From Caldithrix sp. (lineage in GTDB: Bacteria > KSB1 > UBA2214 > DYKH01): a stretch of DNA of 64,000 nt. The notes below the pieces were generated by a model. It was not told where the DNA came from. It made no database searches and saw nothing but the letters and a program-made list of their open reading frames with translations. Below, in pieces: positions 18,385 through 27,149 of the stretch. The position numbers and the translations under genes were made by a program. The stretch is taken from positions 1-64,000 of the forward strand of contig DYKH01000003.1 in assembly GCA_020722685.1 (NCBI GenBank). The letters are read 5' to 3'. Each line of letters opens with the position of its first letter. Position 1 is the first letter of the stretch.

Positions 18385-19968
18385 CTAAGATAGCTGTATT
18401 TCTACCGTACACTTGCCCCGCACCTTGAATTCTAAATTCACATAGTCACTGTTTTCCACCTTCTCCTGGTTAAAAGTCGATTTGTTGCCATCGACGAAAA
18501 CCTTCTTGACCACAGCCTCCGCAGGTAATAGAACGTGGGCCCGAATCTTGGACTTGGCGGTATTGATTTCAAGAGTCATTCTTTGGTCTTCGAGGTCAAA
18601 TTTGTAGCTGAAACAGGCTGCCGAGGCCGCGTATGCGACATGAACTTCGGCGTGCTCCACTTCGGCTGCCGGCCAACGAGGCGACAGCTGCACCTCACGA
18701 AACAGTTTTTGCTTGTCGACAACGCCCCACAATCCTTCCACCAAAGCATAGGCCATGGCGCTCGAGCCCCAGCCGTCCGTCGGCATGGCATCTGGGCTGG
18801 TGCTGGTGTCGATGCTGGAAGGCGCGCCATCGGGGAAATACCACAGATAGCTTTCCTTCTTCTTGGAAATCATTTCGAAATAGCGACGGAGAATATCCAC
18901 CCCGTACCACTCAAATCCGTGCGCAAAGGCTGCACGCGCCAGCTCTCCACCCACCAACGGCATGATGCCGCCATTGACATAAGCGCCGGGCATCAATTTT
19001 TCTTCTCCGAAAATGCCGGCCGGAAAGGGTGGGTCGATGGAGAACCATTCGGCAAAAGCCTTTGTGGTACTGCGACGACGAAGATACTCATTGATGATGG
19101 AGACCGCCATCCTATGGCTGGTCACGCCGCGATTGACATCCATCGGATTGCTGAGACTTAGTTGATTAGCCTCGTCGGCACCCGGAATCGTCACTGGAGT
19201 TAGCTTGACGAAATGAGCATAATATCGGCCGTTCCAACAAATGCGATTCATCTGCCGTTGGATTTTCTTTGCCAAGCGCCGCCAGAACCAAGCTCGCTTA
19301 TTGCGATGGGAATGGGCGTAAAGCCTGCTCATCAAACGAAACGCTTCGTAATAGCCGCTGTTGTCGCCGTGCATGATGCCCCAAAAGGTGCCCTCAGTGA
19401 TTTGCATTTGCAGCCAATGGTATTGGCCGGCTGTGTAGGCGAAATCCCAGGTATCGATTGTATAGGCGCGTTTCACCAGGCGAGTTTTTTTGTCCCATCG
19501 CCACGGATGGTTGAGGACGTACAGTAGCGCCTTTTCCATCTTTGGCAAAAGGTGTTCGATCCACTCGTCATCACCGGTGGCCTGCCAGGCCAAGTAAGCC
19601 GCTTTGACGAACCGGTACTCCACGTCTGCTTCAACCGGCACACGCACATATTTCGCCCAGTTCTCCTTCTCGCTGGGCAGCTTTTCCGGGAAAGTCGTGT
19701 AGTAATCGAAAATGCGGCCGTTCTCCGCTTGCGTCTCGGCAAAGTGCTCGATGCAGCTTTTCAGATCGCTCTCAAAATAGCGGAAGCAGCGGATCATGTC
19801 GCTATAGTCGCGAATCCAGATGGACTTGGCATCCGGGGAGCGGTAGCCGCGGATTTTTTTGCCGTCCATTTCAATATCCAGAAAATTATGCTGAAAGAAC
19901 TCTTGAACAAGGGGGAAAAGCCCATCGATTTCCGGCCGACCGGTTCGACAGAAGGTGAGTGATTTCAT
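18385..19968 (-). CDS. Six-hairpin glycosidase-like protein
   Basis: About 527 residues, an (alpha/alpha)6-barrel protein resembling amylo-alpha-1,6-glucosidase/GH63-like (MGH1) proteins. Signs are the repeated aromatic helical hairpins, SIWIRDYSDMIRCFRYFE near the start (acidic, tryptophan-rich entry helix), RAYTIDTWDFAYTAGQ, LMPGAYVNGGIMPLVGGEL and the late GWGSSAMAYALVEGLWGV, followed by a small C-terminal beta domain. The start is uncertain: ATG at 19968 gives MKSLTFCRTG and has only a weak GAG seven bases before; a TTG at 20007 is in frame. No signal peptide, so cytoplasmic. It shares a transcript with the aminotransferase nine bases downstream. The glycosidase family number and substrate cannot be fixed from sequence alone. 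Confidence 0.75.
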   Translation of the reverse strand: MKSLTFCRTGRPEIDGLFPLVQEFFQHNFLDIEMDGKKIRGYRSPDAKSIWIRDYSDMIRCFRYFESDLKSCIEHFAETQAENGRIFDYYTTFPEKLPSEKENWAKYVRVPVEADVEYRFVKAAYLAWQATGDDEWIEHLLPKMEKALLYVLNHPWRWDKKTRLVKRAYTIDTWDFAYTAGQYHWLQMQITEGTFWGIMHGDNSGYYEAFRLMSRLYAHSHRNKRAWFWRRLAKKIQRQMNRICWNGRYYAHFVKLTPVTIPGADEANQLSLSNPMDVNRGVTSHRMAVSIINEYLRRRSTTKAFAEWFSIDPPFPAGIFGEEKLMPGAYVNGGIMPLVGGELARAAFAHGFEWYGVDILRRYFEMISKKKESYLWYFPDGAPSSIDTSTSPDAMPTDGWGSSAMAYALVEGLWGVVDKQKLFREVQLSPRWPAAEVEHAEVHVAYAASAACFSYKFDLEDQRMTLEINTAKSKIRAHVLLPAEAVVKKVFVDGNKSTFNQEKVENSDYVNLEFKVRGKCTVEIQLS

Positions 19969-20712
19969 GAAATGACTCAACTGTACCGCGGTTGCGACAT
20001 CAGGCAAAAAGTGGAAGAAAAAGAAGTCAGTCCTTTGATAAAGTTAAGCAATTCCAAATAGGATGTCAATAGTTAGTTTCGGGACGGATAGCTGAAAACT
20101 GTCGCAATACTTGCCGAGTGGTTATCTAATCTTCGTAAGTCATCGCAGGGCCATAATTCCCAAGTCAAGCTTGCCGAATTTGTTTGTCAGTGCGCCATCG
20201 CCGCGGACGTTGCGAGATGGACATCACCTTGCGCAGCGCCCGCAATGAACGCAAGGGGAAAGAACCTCAGAAGGTTGGCGCCGCCAGACGAAAATAGTCC
20301 TGAACACAGCTTCCAGTGAACGGTCGTCATTCAAATCATCGAGCATGGCTGGAGGACTCGCGGCGTCTGCAACAGCAGCAGCGAAAAGAGCTTTGCGAGC
20401 ATGGCGCCCCAGCGTGAGAAACTTGGTCCTATGGCCGTTTACCCAGTGATGGGTAACGAAAATGGAAGGTGCAGAAAATCGTTTAAACGACGACAGGCAG
20501 AATGCTCAATGATTTTCTCTTTGATCATTTTGACTTTTTGCCAGGCTGACCAACTCGGACTTTAATGAACGCTTACCTATTTTCTCTTGCAAAATTCAAA
20601 TTCAAAAAGTACATTGGCCGCGCTTGGAGATTCTCTTTTCCTGATCATTGCTTTCCATTCACTGCGATGCTTGTGATTTGGCAAAATCCCTGAACTGAGC
20701 AACCGAGAGGTA
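19969..20712. other. Divergent intergenic region between two glycosidase genes
   Basis: About 740 bases separating the minus-strand glycosidase/aminotransferase operon from the plus-strand glycosidase/symporter group, so promoters for both must lie here. It is A/T-rich near 20510-20620. No gene, clear operator or hairpin was recognised. Confidence 0.5.
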
Positions 20713-22752
20713 GTGTGCAAAATGGAAATAGAAGAGCATTATTACGCGGATGATCCCACCATTGGCCCTCCCGATGTAAAAACCAATTTAAGAGACGTGC
20801 AGTACTATTTTCTTGGCAACGGCTTTATCCAGGCCGCTGTGCAAGTTTGTCCTTCAGGGGACGGAACGGCCCTCGGTTTGGCGCTCATGCACCCAGAGAA
20901 ATTCGGCCCCAAGCGACGCGTTCTCAACTTTGATCCGGCGAAAGGATTACAGCCGACTCAATTGGTTCTCTTTTCAGGCAAAGCCCGTTATGTAGCCGGA
21001 CCAAATGAAATCGAAGCAACTTGGGCGGACTTAGATGGCGTCCCGGCGGCGAGAATCAGTTGGCGCTGCGAAATCTGCGCTGTGGTTGAGCTTTTTTATT
21101 GCCCCGATCAGAGAGAGCCCCGGCTTGTCCGGCAAATAACGTTGAAAAATCTGGACGGCCAAGAGCGTGCTGTCATCTGTGAGTTGGGGACGACTGATCA
21201 ATTGATTACAGAAAAAGTCATGCTGCCGATTGGGAAGGCTCATACTCTATTCTTCGAATACCGGCTCGTCGGGGAGGAGGGTGCAGGACGCATAGAGTGC
21301 ACTCTGCGAAAGGAGCTTAGAGTTCACCTAAAAGCCGTCGAGGCCTGGAAAGAAACCGCTCGCTGCTGGTTCTCCGATCCTTTGTTGAGTTTTCTGTTTG
21401 ACGTATCAAAAAGGCAATTGCCGGCGGTGATCGCCCACAACGGCGCTATGGACGCCAGCATTTGGCAATACAATTTGGAGTGGACGCGCGACCAAGCTTT
21501 TGCAGCAACGGCCCTGTTGATGCTCGGGCAAATCGACTTGGCTCGCACCGTGCTCGCCCGTCTGCTAAAAGAATTCGTGAGCGAGGAAGGCGATGCGGTC
21601 GATTCCGGCCGGCGGCGGCCCACGGAGGAAATCGAGCTGGATCAGAACGGCATCGTGTTGTTGGCGGTCAAGGCCTATTACGATTGGACCAATGATCTCG
21701 ATTTTATCAGGCAGTACTGGCACAAGATAAAAGTCACCGCCGACTTGCCACTGAAAGAGGTCTTCCGCCACCAAGAATCCGGCCTGTTGCACAATCGCCG
21801 CGAGTTTTGGGAGCGACACGCTCTGTACGGCATTCAGGACGGGATGGAGCTCGCCTATCAAATGTTCCCGGCGCTTGGATTGGAGAGCGCAGCCTATCTT
21901 GCCGAGAAAATCGGTGAGCAAGATTTGGCCTTGCACTGGCGCACCGAGGCTTCCCGGCTAAAGCAGGCTATGCTCAATGATAAGAACTACGGATTGGTGG
22001 AAAACGGCGTTTTGATCAAGCGCCGATCGGTCGACGGTCAAGTGCAGAAGGAAGTTCAGGCCGATCCCAGCATCCGGTTGCACTCGTCGATTCCTCTTGC
22101 AGCTCCCGGCAGCCATTTCCTCAATCCCGACAGCTCCAGCGTTCTTCCCATTGCCTTGGAATTTATCGATCCCAAGAGTGACCTTGCCGCCAAAACTTTG
22201 CAGGAAGTAGAAAAGCTTTGGAATCAGAGTTGGGATTTTGGCGGCTACAGCCGTTACAACGTCACCTCCGAGCCGGACTCTCCGGGGCCGTGGCCGTTCG
22301 CCAGTCTCTTCATCGCCCGCGCCTATTTTGAAGCCGGCGACGATGAAAAAGTGTGGCGCGTACTGCGCTGGCTGAAAAGCCTGCCCGGCGCCCAATCGGG
22401 GAGTTGGTTTGAGTTCTACGGCCCCAGACCCTGTCCGCCGTGTCCGCAGGTCGGCATTATCCCTTGGACCTGGGCCGAATTGACCTTCTTCTTCATTCAC
22501 CACCTGTTTGGCATTCGTCCGCAAGGAGATCGGGTGCGCATCCGCCCAAGATTACTCACAGGCCTTGCGAACGCCCAGTTGTCCATTCGCATCGCCAAGA
22601 GCAACCTGGAGCTGTCGGTACAAAAATCCTCCGACGGCAAGGCAGGCATTACAGTCGGCAAGACAAAATTTCCCTATTCCCCACAGGGCATCGAATTGCC
22701 ACTGGAAAGCAACAGGACTTGGAAAGTCGCGGTGCTTCAATCCGATGGCTAA
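20713..22752 (+). CDS. Glucoamylase-like six-hairpin glycosidase
   Basis: About 679 residues. An N-terminal beta-sandwich (to about 220) is followed by an (alpha/alpha)6 barrel with SIWQYNLEWTRDQAFAATALL, the W-x-R-D signature of glucoamylase/amylo-alpha-1,6-glucosidase relatives, then IELDQNGIVLLAVKAYYDW, GIQDGMELAYQMFP, SWDFGGYSRYNVTSEPDSPGPWPF and a small C-terminal beta domain. Acidic candidates for catalysis are in EWTRDQ and the later SGSWFEFYG. The start may be GTG at 20713 (GAGAGG four bases before) or ATG at 20722. No signal peptide. It is transcribed away from the other glycosidase and is followed, past a repeat-flanked remnant, by a Na+/solute symporter. Substrate not determinable here. 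Confidence 0.82.
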   Translation: MCKMEIEEHYYADDPTIGPPDVKTNLRDVQYYFLGNGFIQAAVQVCPSGDGTALGLALMHPEKFGPKRRVLNFDPAKGLQPTQLVLFSGKARYVAGPNEIEATWADLDGVPAARISWRCEICAVVELFYCPDQREPRLVRQITLKNLDGQERAVICELGTTDQLITEKVMLPIGKAHTLFFEYRLVGEEGAGRIECTLRKELRVHLKAVEAWKETARCWFSDPLLSFLFDVSKRQLPAVIAHNGAMDASIWQYNLEWTRDQAFAATALLMLGQIDLARTVLARLLKEFVSEEGDAVDSGRRRPTEEIELDQNGIVLLAVKAYYDWTNDLDFIRQYWHKIKVTADLPLKEVFRHQESGLLHNRREFWERHALYGIQDGMELAYQMFPALGLESAAYLAEKIGEQDLALHWRTEASRLKQAMLNDKNYGLVENGVLIKRRSVDGQVQKEVQADPSIRLHSSIPLAAPGSHFLNPDSSSVLPIALEFIDPKSDLAAKTLQEVEKLWNQSWDFGGYSRYNVTSEPDSPGPWPFASLFIARAYFEAGDDEKVWRVLRWLKSLPGAQSGSWFEFYGPRPCPPCPQVGIIPWTWAELTFFFIHHLFGIRPQGDRVRIRPRLLTGLANAQLSIRIAKSNLELSVQKSSDGKAGITVGKTKFPYSPQGIELPLESNRTWKVAVLQSDG

Positions 22753-22796
22753 TTGCCCTTGACTTAAGAAACTCAGACTTCAAATACTAAAACTGA

Positions 22797-22830
22797 CGTG
22801 GCAAGGGGTAAGTGGCAGGTGGCAAGGCAG
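22797..22830 (+). repeat. GTGGCAAG-type repeat, left of the four-helix gene
   Basis: Consists of GTGGCAAGGGGTAAGTGGCAGGTGGCAAGG. The inverted form of the same word occurs on the other side of the four-helix-bundle remnant at 23277-23310. Confidence 0.7.
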
Positions 22831-22909
22831 GAGTTGGATTCAGGACGAAAGTATGAGAATGGGATGACCGTCGAACAGTGAATTAGGCAAGTGCCGAATA
22901 ACTTCAAAG

Positions 22910-23259
22910 ATGATGCTTTATGGAAATTCCAAGTATACCCAAAATCCCTTTTGTTGGCAGACTTGGGAAGATCGTAACAAACTTCTTCCCGATCCTCTTG
23001 GTCGCGCTGTGGCCGAGCAGTTGATTCGCAGCGCCGGCTCTATCTGCGTCAACACCGAAGAAGGTTACGGACGCGGTTTTGGGCGTGACTTTGCTCGTCT
23101 CTTGAGATTCTCTCTCGCGGCTCCGCCCGAAAAACCCGAGGATGGTGCTATGGCGTTCGGCATTTGTTTAGCGACGCTGTGCTGAAACAACGACTACACT
23201 TAGTAGACGAAATCATCGCGCTCCTCGTAACCCATGTCCAAAAACAAAGTGGCCGCTAA
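22910..23259 (+). pseudogene. Four-helix-bundle protein (23S-rRNA-intervening/avd-like) with a frameshift
   Basis: The frame from ATG 22910 encodes NPFCWQTWEDRNKLLPDPLGRAVAEQLIRSAGSICVNTEEGYGRGFGRDFARLLRFSL, the typical first two and a half helices of the S23/avd-like four-helix-bundle family (SICxNxEEGYGRG is the diagnostic turn). Near 23117 the frame shifts: another frame continues GSARKTRGWCYGVRHLF, then LHLVDEIIALLVTHVQ, the expected last helices, and stops at 23257-23259. The first frame instead ends at 23185 with unrelated residues. So the gene is broken or mis-sequenced by one base. The whole unit is flanked by inverted GTGGCAAG-type repeats. The family's function is unknown. Confidence 0.82.
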
Positions 23260-23276
23260 CCGCACTTTCTATTTAT

Positions 23277-23310
23277 AGCTTGCTATTTGCCACTTGCTAC
23301 TTGCTACTTG
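23277..23310 (-). repeat. GTGGCAAG-type repeat, right of the four-helix gene (inverted)
   Basis: Reads CTTGCTATTTGCCACTTGC then TACTTGCTACTTG; its complement is built from the same GTGGCAAGTAGCAAG words as 22797-22830. It lies just before the ribosome site of the symporter gene. Confidence 0.7.
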
Positions 23311-23329
23311 TTTGAGGAAAGGAACCTTC

Positions 23330-25435
23330 ATGCAAATTCTCGGACTCCACATCGTCGACTTTACCATCGTGATCTTTTACACGCTTCTCATGCTCTGGCT
23401 TGGCATCCGCGCTCATCGTCGCACCAAGGACACCGAAGACTTTTTCATGGCGGGACGCAAATTGGGCAAAGCGTACCAATTCTTCCTCAACTTTGGCAAC
23501 GCCACCCACGCGGATCAAGCCGCAGCGGTGTCGCGGGAGATTTACCGCCAAGGCGTCGGCGGCATGTGGATTCAGTACCTCGTACTTTTTTTGACTCCCT
23601 TCTATTGGTTTACCGCTGCGCTCTTTCGCCGCGTCCGGCTCATCACCTTGGGGGACTATTATGACGAGCGATTCGACAGCAAGTTCCTCGGCGGCGCCTT
23701 TGCGACTTTCACCCTCATCATGGCCATCATTGGCAGCGCTGCGGCCTACATGGTCGCCGGCAAGACGTTCATGGCGCTGACTCCTAAACCTCCATCAGCA
23801 TACACAGCGGAAGAAAGAAGAAGCATTGAGGGCTTTAAAGAATACCAGCAGCTCAAAGAGCGCATCGATCAGGGACTGACGCCGGAAGAAAAAGTGCGCT
23901 ACGATGAGCTGAATGAGAGGAACAAGCGCGGTGAGCTCAAGTCGCTAATCTCTTACACCGACCCGATGACTTTCTATCTGGTGTTCACGGCTCTGGTGGC
24001 GGTTTACACGATTCTGGGTGGATTATTGGCCGCAGCCTTTACCGACGCCGTGCAAGGGTCGCTGATTGTCGTCTTTTCGGTGATGCTCATACCGCTGGGA
24101 CTTGCGCGTATCGGCGGGTTTAGCGGCCTGCATGCCTCGGTGCCGGATTACATGTTCAACATCTTTGGTTCCGTCAACGTCGGCGAATATGCCTGGTACA
24201 CCATCCTGGCGATGGTAGTGGCCAATCTGGTCTCGATCATTGCCTCCGCGCCTATGCTGATGACCGCCGGGTCCGCTAAAGACGAGTGGACGGCGCGCTT
24301 TGGCATTCTAAGCGGCATGTATTTCAAGCGACTGCTGATGGTGTTTTGGGCAATGACGGGACTTATCGCCATTGCCCTGTACTCCGGTAAGCTACACGAT
24401 CCGGATTTAATTTGGGGCTATATGAGCCGTGATCTGCTGATGCCCGGCGCTCTCGGTCTGATGCTCGCAGCCATTTTGGCCGCCAACATGTCCTCGTTGA
24501 ATACCGTCTCTCTCACCAACTCCTCGCTGTTCATCAAAAACCTTTACCAGCCTTTTGTCCCCAACAAAAGCGAGAAGCACTATCTGACAGTGGGACGCAT
24601 CGCTGTTGCCGGAACATTGTTAGGGGGCATTTGGACGGCATTCTTCGTCGGCAATCTGCTGGACCTTTTCAAGTATTTTATCTCCATGCCGGCAATTTTT
24701 GGCGCATCGATCTGGCTGGGATTCACCTGGCGCCGCCTGACCAAGTGGGCAGTCATCATTCAGGTCTTTGTCTGCCTGCTCATTTATGCTGTCATTCCCA
24801 ACTTGTTTCAGAGTTTGGACTGGGCAACAAGGAATCCCGCCTTCTTGGTGGAAACCAAGCCGCGCGTAGTCACCATAACCACCGGAGCGCTCAAGGAGGA
24901 CGTGGAGGCGGGCCGCGCCAGCAAAGTCGGCGAGGCCATCAAGAAGCAGCACACCATGGAGCCCGAAGGGGTATTCTTTGAACGAGTCGCCCGCCTGATT
25001 CCTTCCGATCCCAACTCGCCTAAGATTGGCTTGGGCCGTTTTCAGGCGGAAGTCTGGGTCGTGAGTTGGCTGGGCTTTGACTTTACAAAATGGACCAAAG
25101 CGCAATTGGTGGCTTTGCGCTTTTTCTTCGACGCGCTCTTCCCGATCTTCCTCTTGCTGCTATTGAGCTTCGTCACTAAGCGACCGGATAAAAAACGGCT
25201 GGATCGCTTCTACGGCAGACTGCACACGCCGGTGCAACCAACCCCGGAACAGGAACACGCTGCCATCGAAGAGGCGGCCGAGCATCCGGAAAAGTTCGAA
25301 TCCCGCAAAATCTGGCCCGGCTCCAATTGGGAGATATTGAAACCCGGCAAATCCGACATCATTGGTTTTGGTGCAAGCTGGCTCTTGGTGGGGGTGATTG
25401 TTTTGATACTGTGGGGGATGGTTTCGATCAAATAG
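23330..25435 (+). CDS. Sodium:solute symporter (SSS family)
   Basis: A 701-residue inner-membrane transporter. It has about 13-14 hydrophobic segments, starting IVDFTIVIFYTLLMLWLGI, the family's FFMAGRKLG segment, MILSA-like NFGNATHADQ, the GGLLAAAFTDAVQG block (Na+/sugar symporters have a GGLxAVxxTDxxQ motif here) and LGLMLAAILAANMSSLNT. A charged cytoplasmic loop (about 150-205) and a loop near 520-590 lengthen it beyond the usual 500-600. AAAGGAA lies five bases before ATG 23330; a longer frame from 23294 begins inside the GTGGCAAG repeat and was rejected. It probably carries a sugar or sugar acid released by the nearby glycosidases. Confidence 0.92.
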   Translation: MQILGLHIVDFTIVIFYTLLMLWLGIRAHRRTKDTEDFFMAGRKLGKAYQFFLNFGNATHADQAAAVSREIYRQGVGGMWIQYLVLFLTPFYWFTAALFRRVRLITLGDYYDERFDSKFLGGAFATFTLIMAIIGSAAAYMVAGKTFMALTPKPPSAYTAEERRSIEGFKEYQQLKERIDQGLTPEEKVRYDELNERNKRGELKSLISYTDPMTFYLVFTALVAVYTILGGLLAAAFTDAVQGSLIVVFSVMLIPLGLARIGGFSGLHASVPDYMFNIFGSVNVGEYAWYTILAMVVANLVSIIASAPMLMTAGSAKDEWTARFGILSGMYFKRLLMVFWAMTGLIAIALYSGKLHDPDLIWGYMSRDLLMPGALGLMLAAILAANMSSLNTVSLTNSSLFIKNLYQPFVPNKSEKHYLTVGRIAVAGTLLGGIWTAFFVGNLLDLFKYFISMPAIFGASIWLGFTWRRLTKWAVIIQVFVCLLIYAVIPNLFQSLDWATRNPAFLVETKPRVVTITTGALKEDVEAGRASKVGEAIKKQHTMEPEGVFFERVARLIPSDPNSPKIGLGRFQAEVWVVSWLGFDFTKWTKAQLVALRFFFDALFPIFLLLLLSFVTKRPDKKRLDRFYGRLHTPVQPTPEQEHAAIEEAAEHPEKFESRKIWPGSNWEILKPGKSDIIGFGASWLLVGVIVLILWGMVSIK

Positions 25436-25440
25436 AGCTT

Positions 25441-25500
25441 TGGTCAAAAATCGTCAAGGGTGGGCAAGAATGGTCAAGAATGGTCAAGGGTGGTCAAGCT
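25441..25500 (+). repeat. Six tandem copies of a 10-base unit
   Basis: Six consecutive 10-base units, consensus TGGTCAAGRR, fill these 60 bases with at most three changes per unit. They start six bases after the symporter stop. Period, small size and absence of spacers exclude a CRISPR array. Confidence 0.9.
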
Positions 25501-25516
25501 TGCGAATAGTCCAGAT

Positions 25517-25540
25517 AGGCCAGCATATCGATGCTGGCCT
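25517..25540. terminator. Perfect hairpin after the symporter gene
   Basis: AGGCCAGCAT and ATGCTGGCCT are perfect ten-base arms around a four-base loop. A second smaller hairpin, GGGGAT-GTTA-ATCCCC, follows at 25551-25566, and a degraded copy at 25609-25624. No T run follows on the plus strand, so a factor-dependent or bidirectional stop, or a repeat element, are alternatives. Confidence 0.5.
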
Positions 25541-25633
25541 GAAGACAAACGGGGATGTTAATCCCCAACGGATAGCCCAGCAGACGAACTCTGCCTTTCA
25601 GACAAAACGGGATGCTAATCCACCCAAATCGAC

Positions 25634-26854
25634 TCATTCAGGATATCGCTCAAAGCCTTTTAGCGGCACTCTCGCACCTGCTTGACTCCAAGCTATCTTC
25701 TCCTCACTCGGCAATACGTTCTTCTCGTAGCATGATTTCAGCACATCGGCCAAGCCTTCCACGGTCGTCAGCCGCTGGCCAACATCCTCACTTATCTTGA
25801 TCAATTCCTTGGGGAACTCTACAATCTCCGGCATGGAAAGCTGCGCCCCATTGATACAGGCGGTTTGTGAACTCGCAGCTTCCGGCCCGCAGGCCAAGAC
25901 TGCCCCTGAGCGTACCGCATCGATGGCATCCCACATCTTTTGCAGATATACTTGGTCGGGATTGCCGTACTCCTTCACCGAACCGTCACGAAAATGGGCG
26001 CGGATGATGGGGTCTTGCAAATCATAGCGTATGGTCGCCTGCTCAAATTCGTAGGAAAAAATTGGGCCGTAATTCTCTTCGATGGCGTGGGAGACGTAAA
26101 AAAGCAGCTCCACGCCGTTATCCGTCATGCAGCGCAGAGCGGCGGTGTCAAAATTCTCTATCTCGTTGGCGCGATACAGCTCGGCGATGACCCATTCCGG
26201 CTTGGCGCTGGTTTCACGCGCATTGCCCAAAACATAAAACATGTTGTGCAGGTAATGCGCCATGGCGTTATTGATCGGACTATCTAAAATCCAATTACCA
26301 TTCGCATCTCGTTTCTTGCCTGCCCAATTATTGCGGCGGTAGTACGTCTCATCCCGCGGCCACAGCGTGATGGTCTTGAACCGTTTTGGTGCGCCAAAGT
26401 ATCCCGCCTGAATGTCCTTCTTCAAATTCAGAATAGCCGAGTTGAAAGACCATTGATAGCCGATGCCGACTTGTTTGCCATAGCGATCTCTCGCCTCGAT
26501 CATCTTCCCGGCTTCTTGAATGGTCGCGCCCAACGGTTTTTCGCATAGAACAGTCGAGCCGTTTTGTAGGGCCAAACAGGTGTGGGGACAATGCAAATGA
26601 ATGGGCGAAGAAATCAGCACCAAATCGGTACGATGATGCAGATAGAATTCTTCCAGCGTATCGTAAATCGGCACATTCAAAGCCTGCACCTCTGGGAACC
26701 GCTTGCAGCTCTCGGGCATGGGATCGATGACCCCATTGATGCGAAAATTCGCCTGCTTTGGGTTGTCCAGCAGGCCGGAGAGGTATACCAATCCGTAGCC
26801 GCCTATGGCCACCAAGGCAATGTCAACCGGTTTGTGATCCTCGACTGCTTTCAT
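25634..26854 (-). CDS. Gfo/Idh/MocA family oxidoreductase
   Basis: A 406-residue NAD(P)-dependent sugar or inositol dehydrogenase-like protein. The N-terminal Rossmann fold begins VDIALVAIGGYGLVYLSGL, and the family's EKPLG motif (CEKPLGATIQEA, about residue 110) follows HLHCPHTCLALQNG. The catalytic Lys is the one in EKPLG; the second domain has NWAGKKRDANGNW and a His-rich NNAMAHYLHNM block, the likely catalytic His. The start at 26854 was chosen for GGAGG nine bases before it. Cytoplasmic. It converges on the symporter gene, and is preceded by a block of A/T-rich repeats and the URO-D group, so a role in oxidising an imported sugar is inferred. Confidence 0.9.
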   Translation of the reverse strand: MKAVEDHKPVDIALVAIGGYGLVYLSGLLDNPKQANFRINGVIDPMPESCKRFPEVQALNVPIYDTLEEFYLHHRTDLVLISSPIHLHCPHTCLALQNGSTVLCEKPLGATIQEAGKMIEARDRYGKQVGIGYQWSFNSAILNLKKDIQAGYFGAPKRFKTITLWPRDETYYRRNNWAGKKRDANGNWILDSPINNAMAHYLHNMFYVLGNARETSAKPEWVIAELYRANEIENFDTAALRCMTDNGVELLFYVSHAIEENYGPIFSYEFEQATIRYDLQDPIIRAHFRDGSVKEYGNPDQVYLQKMWDAIDAVRSGAVLACGPEAASSQTACINGAQLSMPEIVEFPKELIKISEDVGQRLTTVEGLADVLKSCYEKNVLPSEEKIAWSQAGARVPLKGFERYPE

Positions 26855-26877
26855 GTCTCTTGACCTCCATTGGGAAT

Positions 26878-27118
26878 GGAAAAAGCAAAAATGAAAAAGC
26901 AAAATGACAATGCAAAAACCAAAATGAGTTCGCTCGTTGTTATCTCCACTTGACCATTAATACAGCCGGAGAGTAAGGAAGCTGTGCCCTGCCGTGGAGT
27001 ATTCACCTCACCGTCATACGCCAGAATCCTGAAGGGACAATTGTAACAGGACGATGGTCTGTAAAAGTTTTGCTTTTTGCTCTGTAATTTTGCATTTTGC
27101 AGTTTGATTTTTGATTCG
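26878..27118. repeat. A/T-rich repeat pair (AAAATGCAAAA words, inverted) around a unique core
   Basis: AAAAAGCAAAAATG, AAAAAGCAAAATG and ATGCAAAAACCAAAATG (26878-26926) face an inverted set, TTTTGCTTTTTGC, ATTTTGCATTTTGCAG and TTTGATTTTTGATT (27066-27118). About 130 bases of non-coding sequence lie between. A frame across it (26851-27123) is an artefact of the repeat. Confidence 0.65.
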
Positions 27119-27149
27119 ACCAATACGCTTCAGACTTCCGCGCTCACGC

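Noticed and set aside
22910..23259. Diversity-generating retroelement
   Set aside because: The four-helix protein resembles Avd only at family level; no reverse transcriptase, template or variable repeat is present.
25441..25500. CRISPR array
   Set aside because: Units are 10 bases and contiguous with no spacers; no cas gene is in the window.
26851..27123. 90-codon frame upstream of the oxidoreductase gene
   Set aside because: Runs through the AAAATGC repeats and has biased Lys/Gln and Phe text at its two ends.
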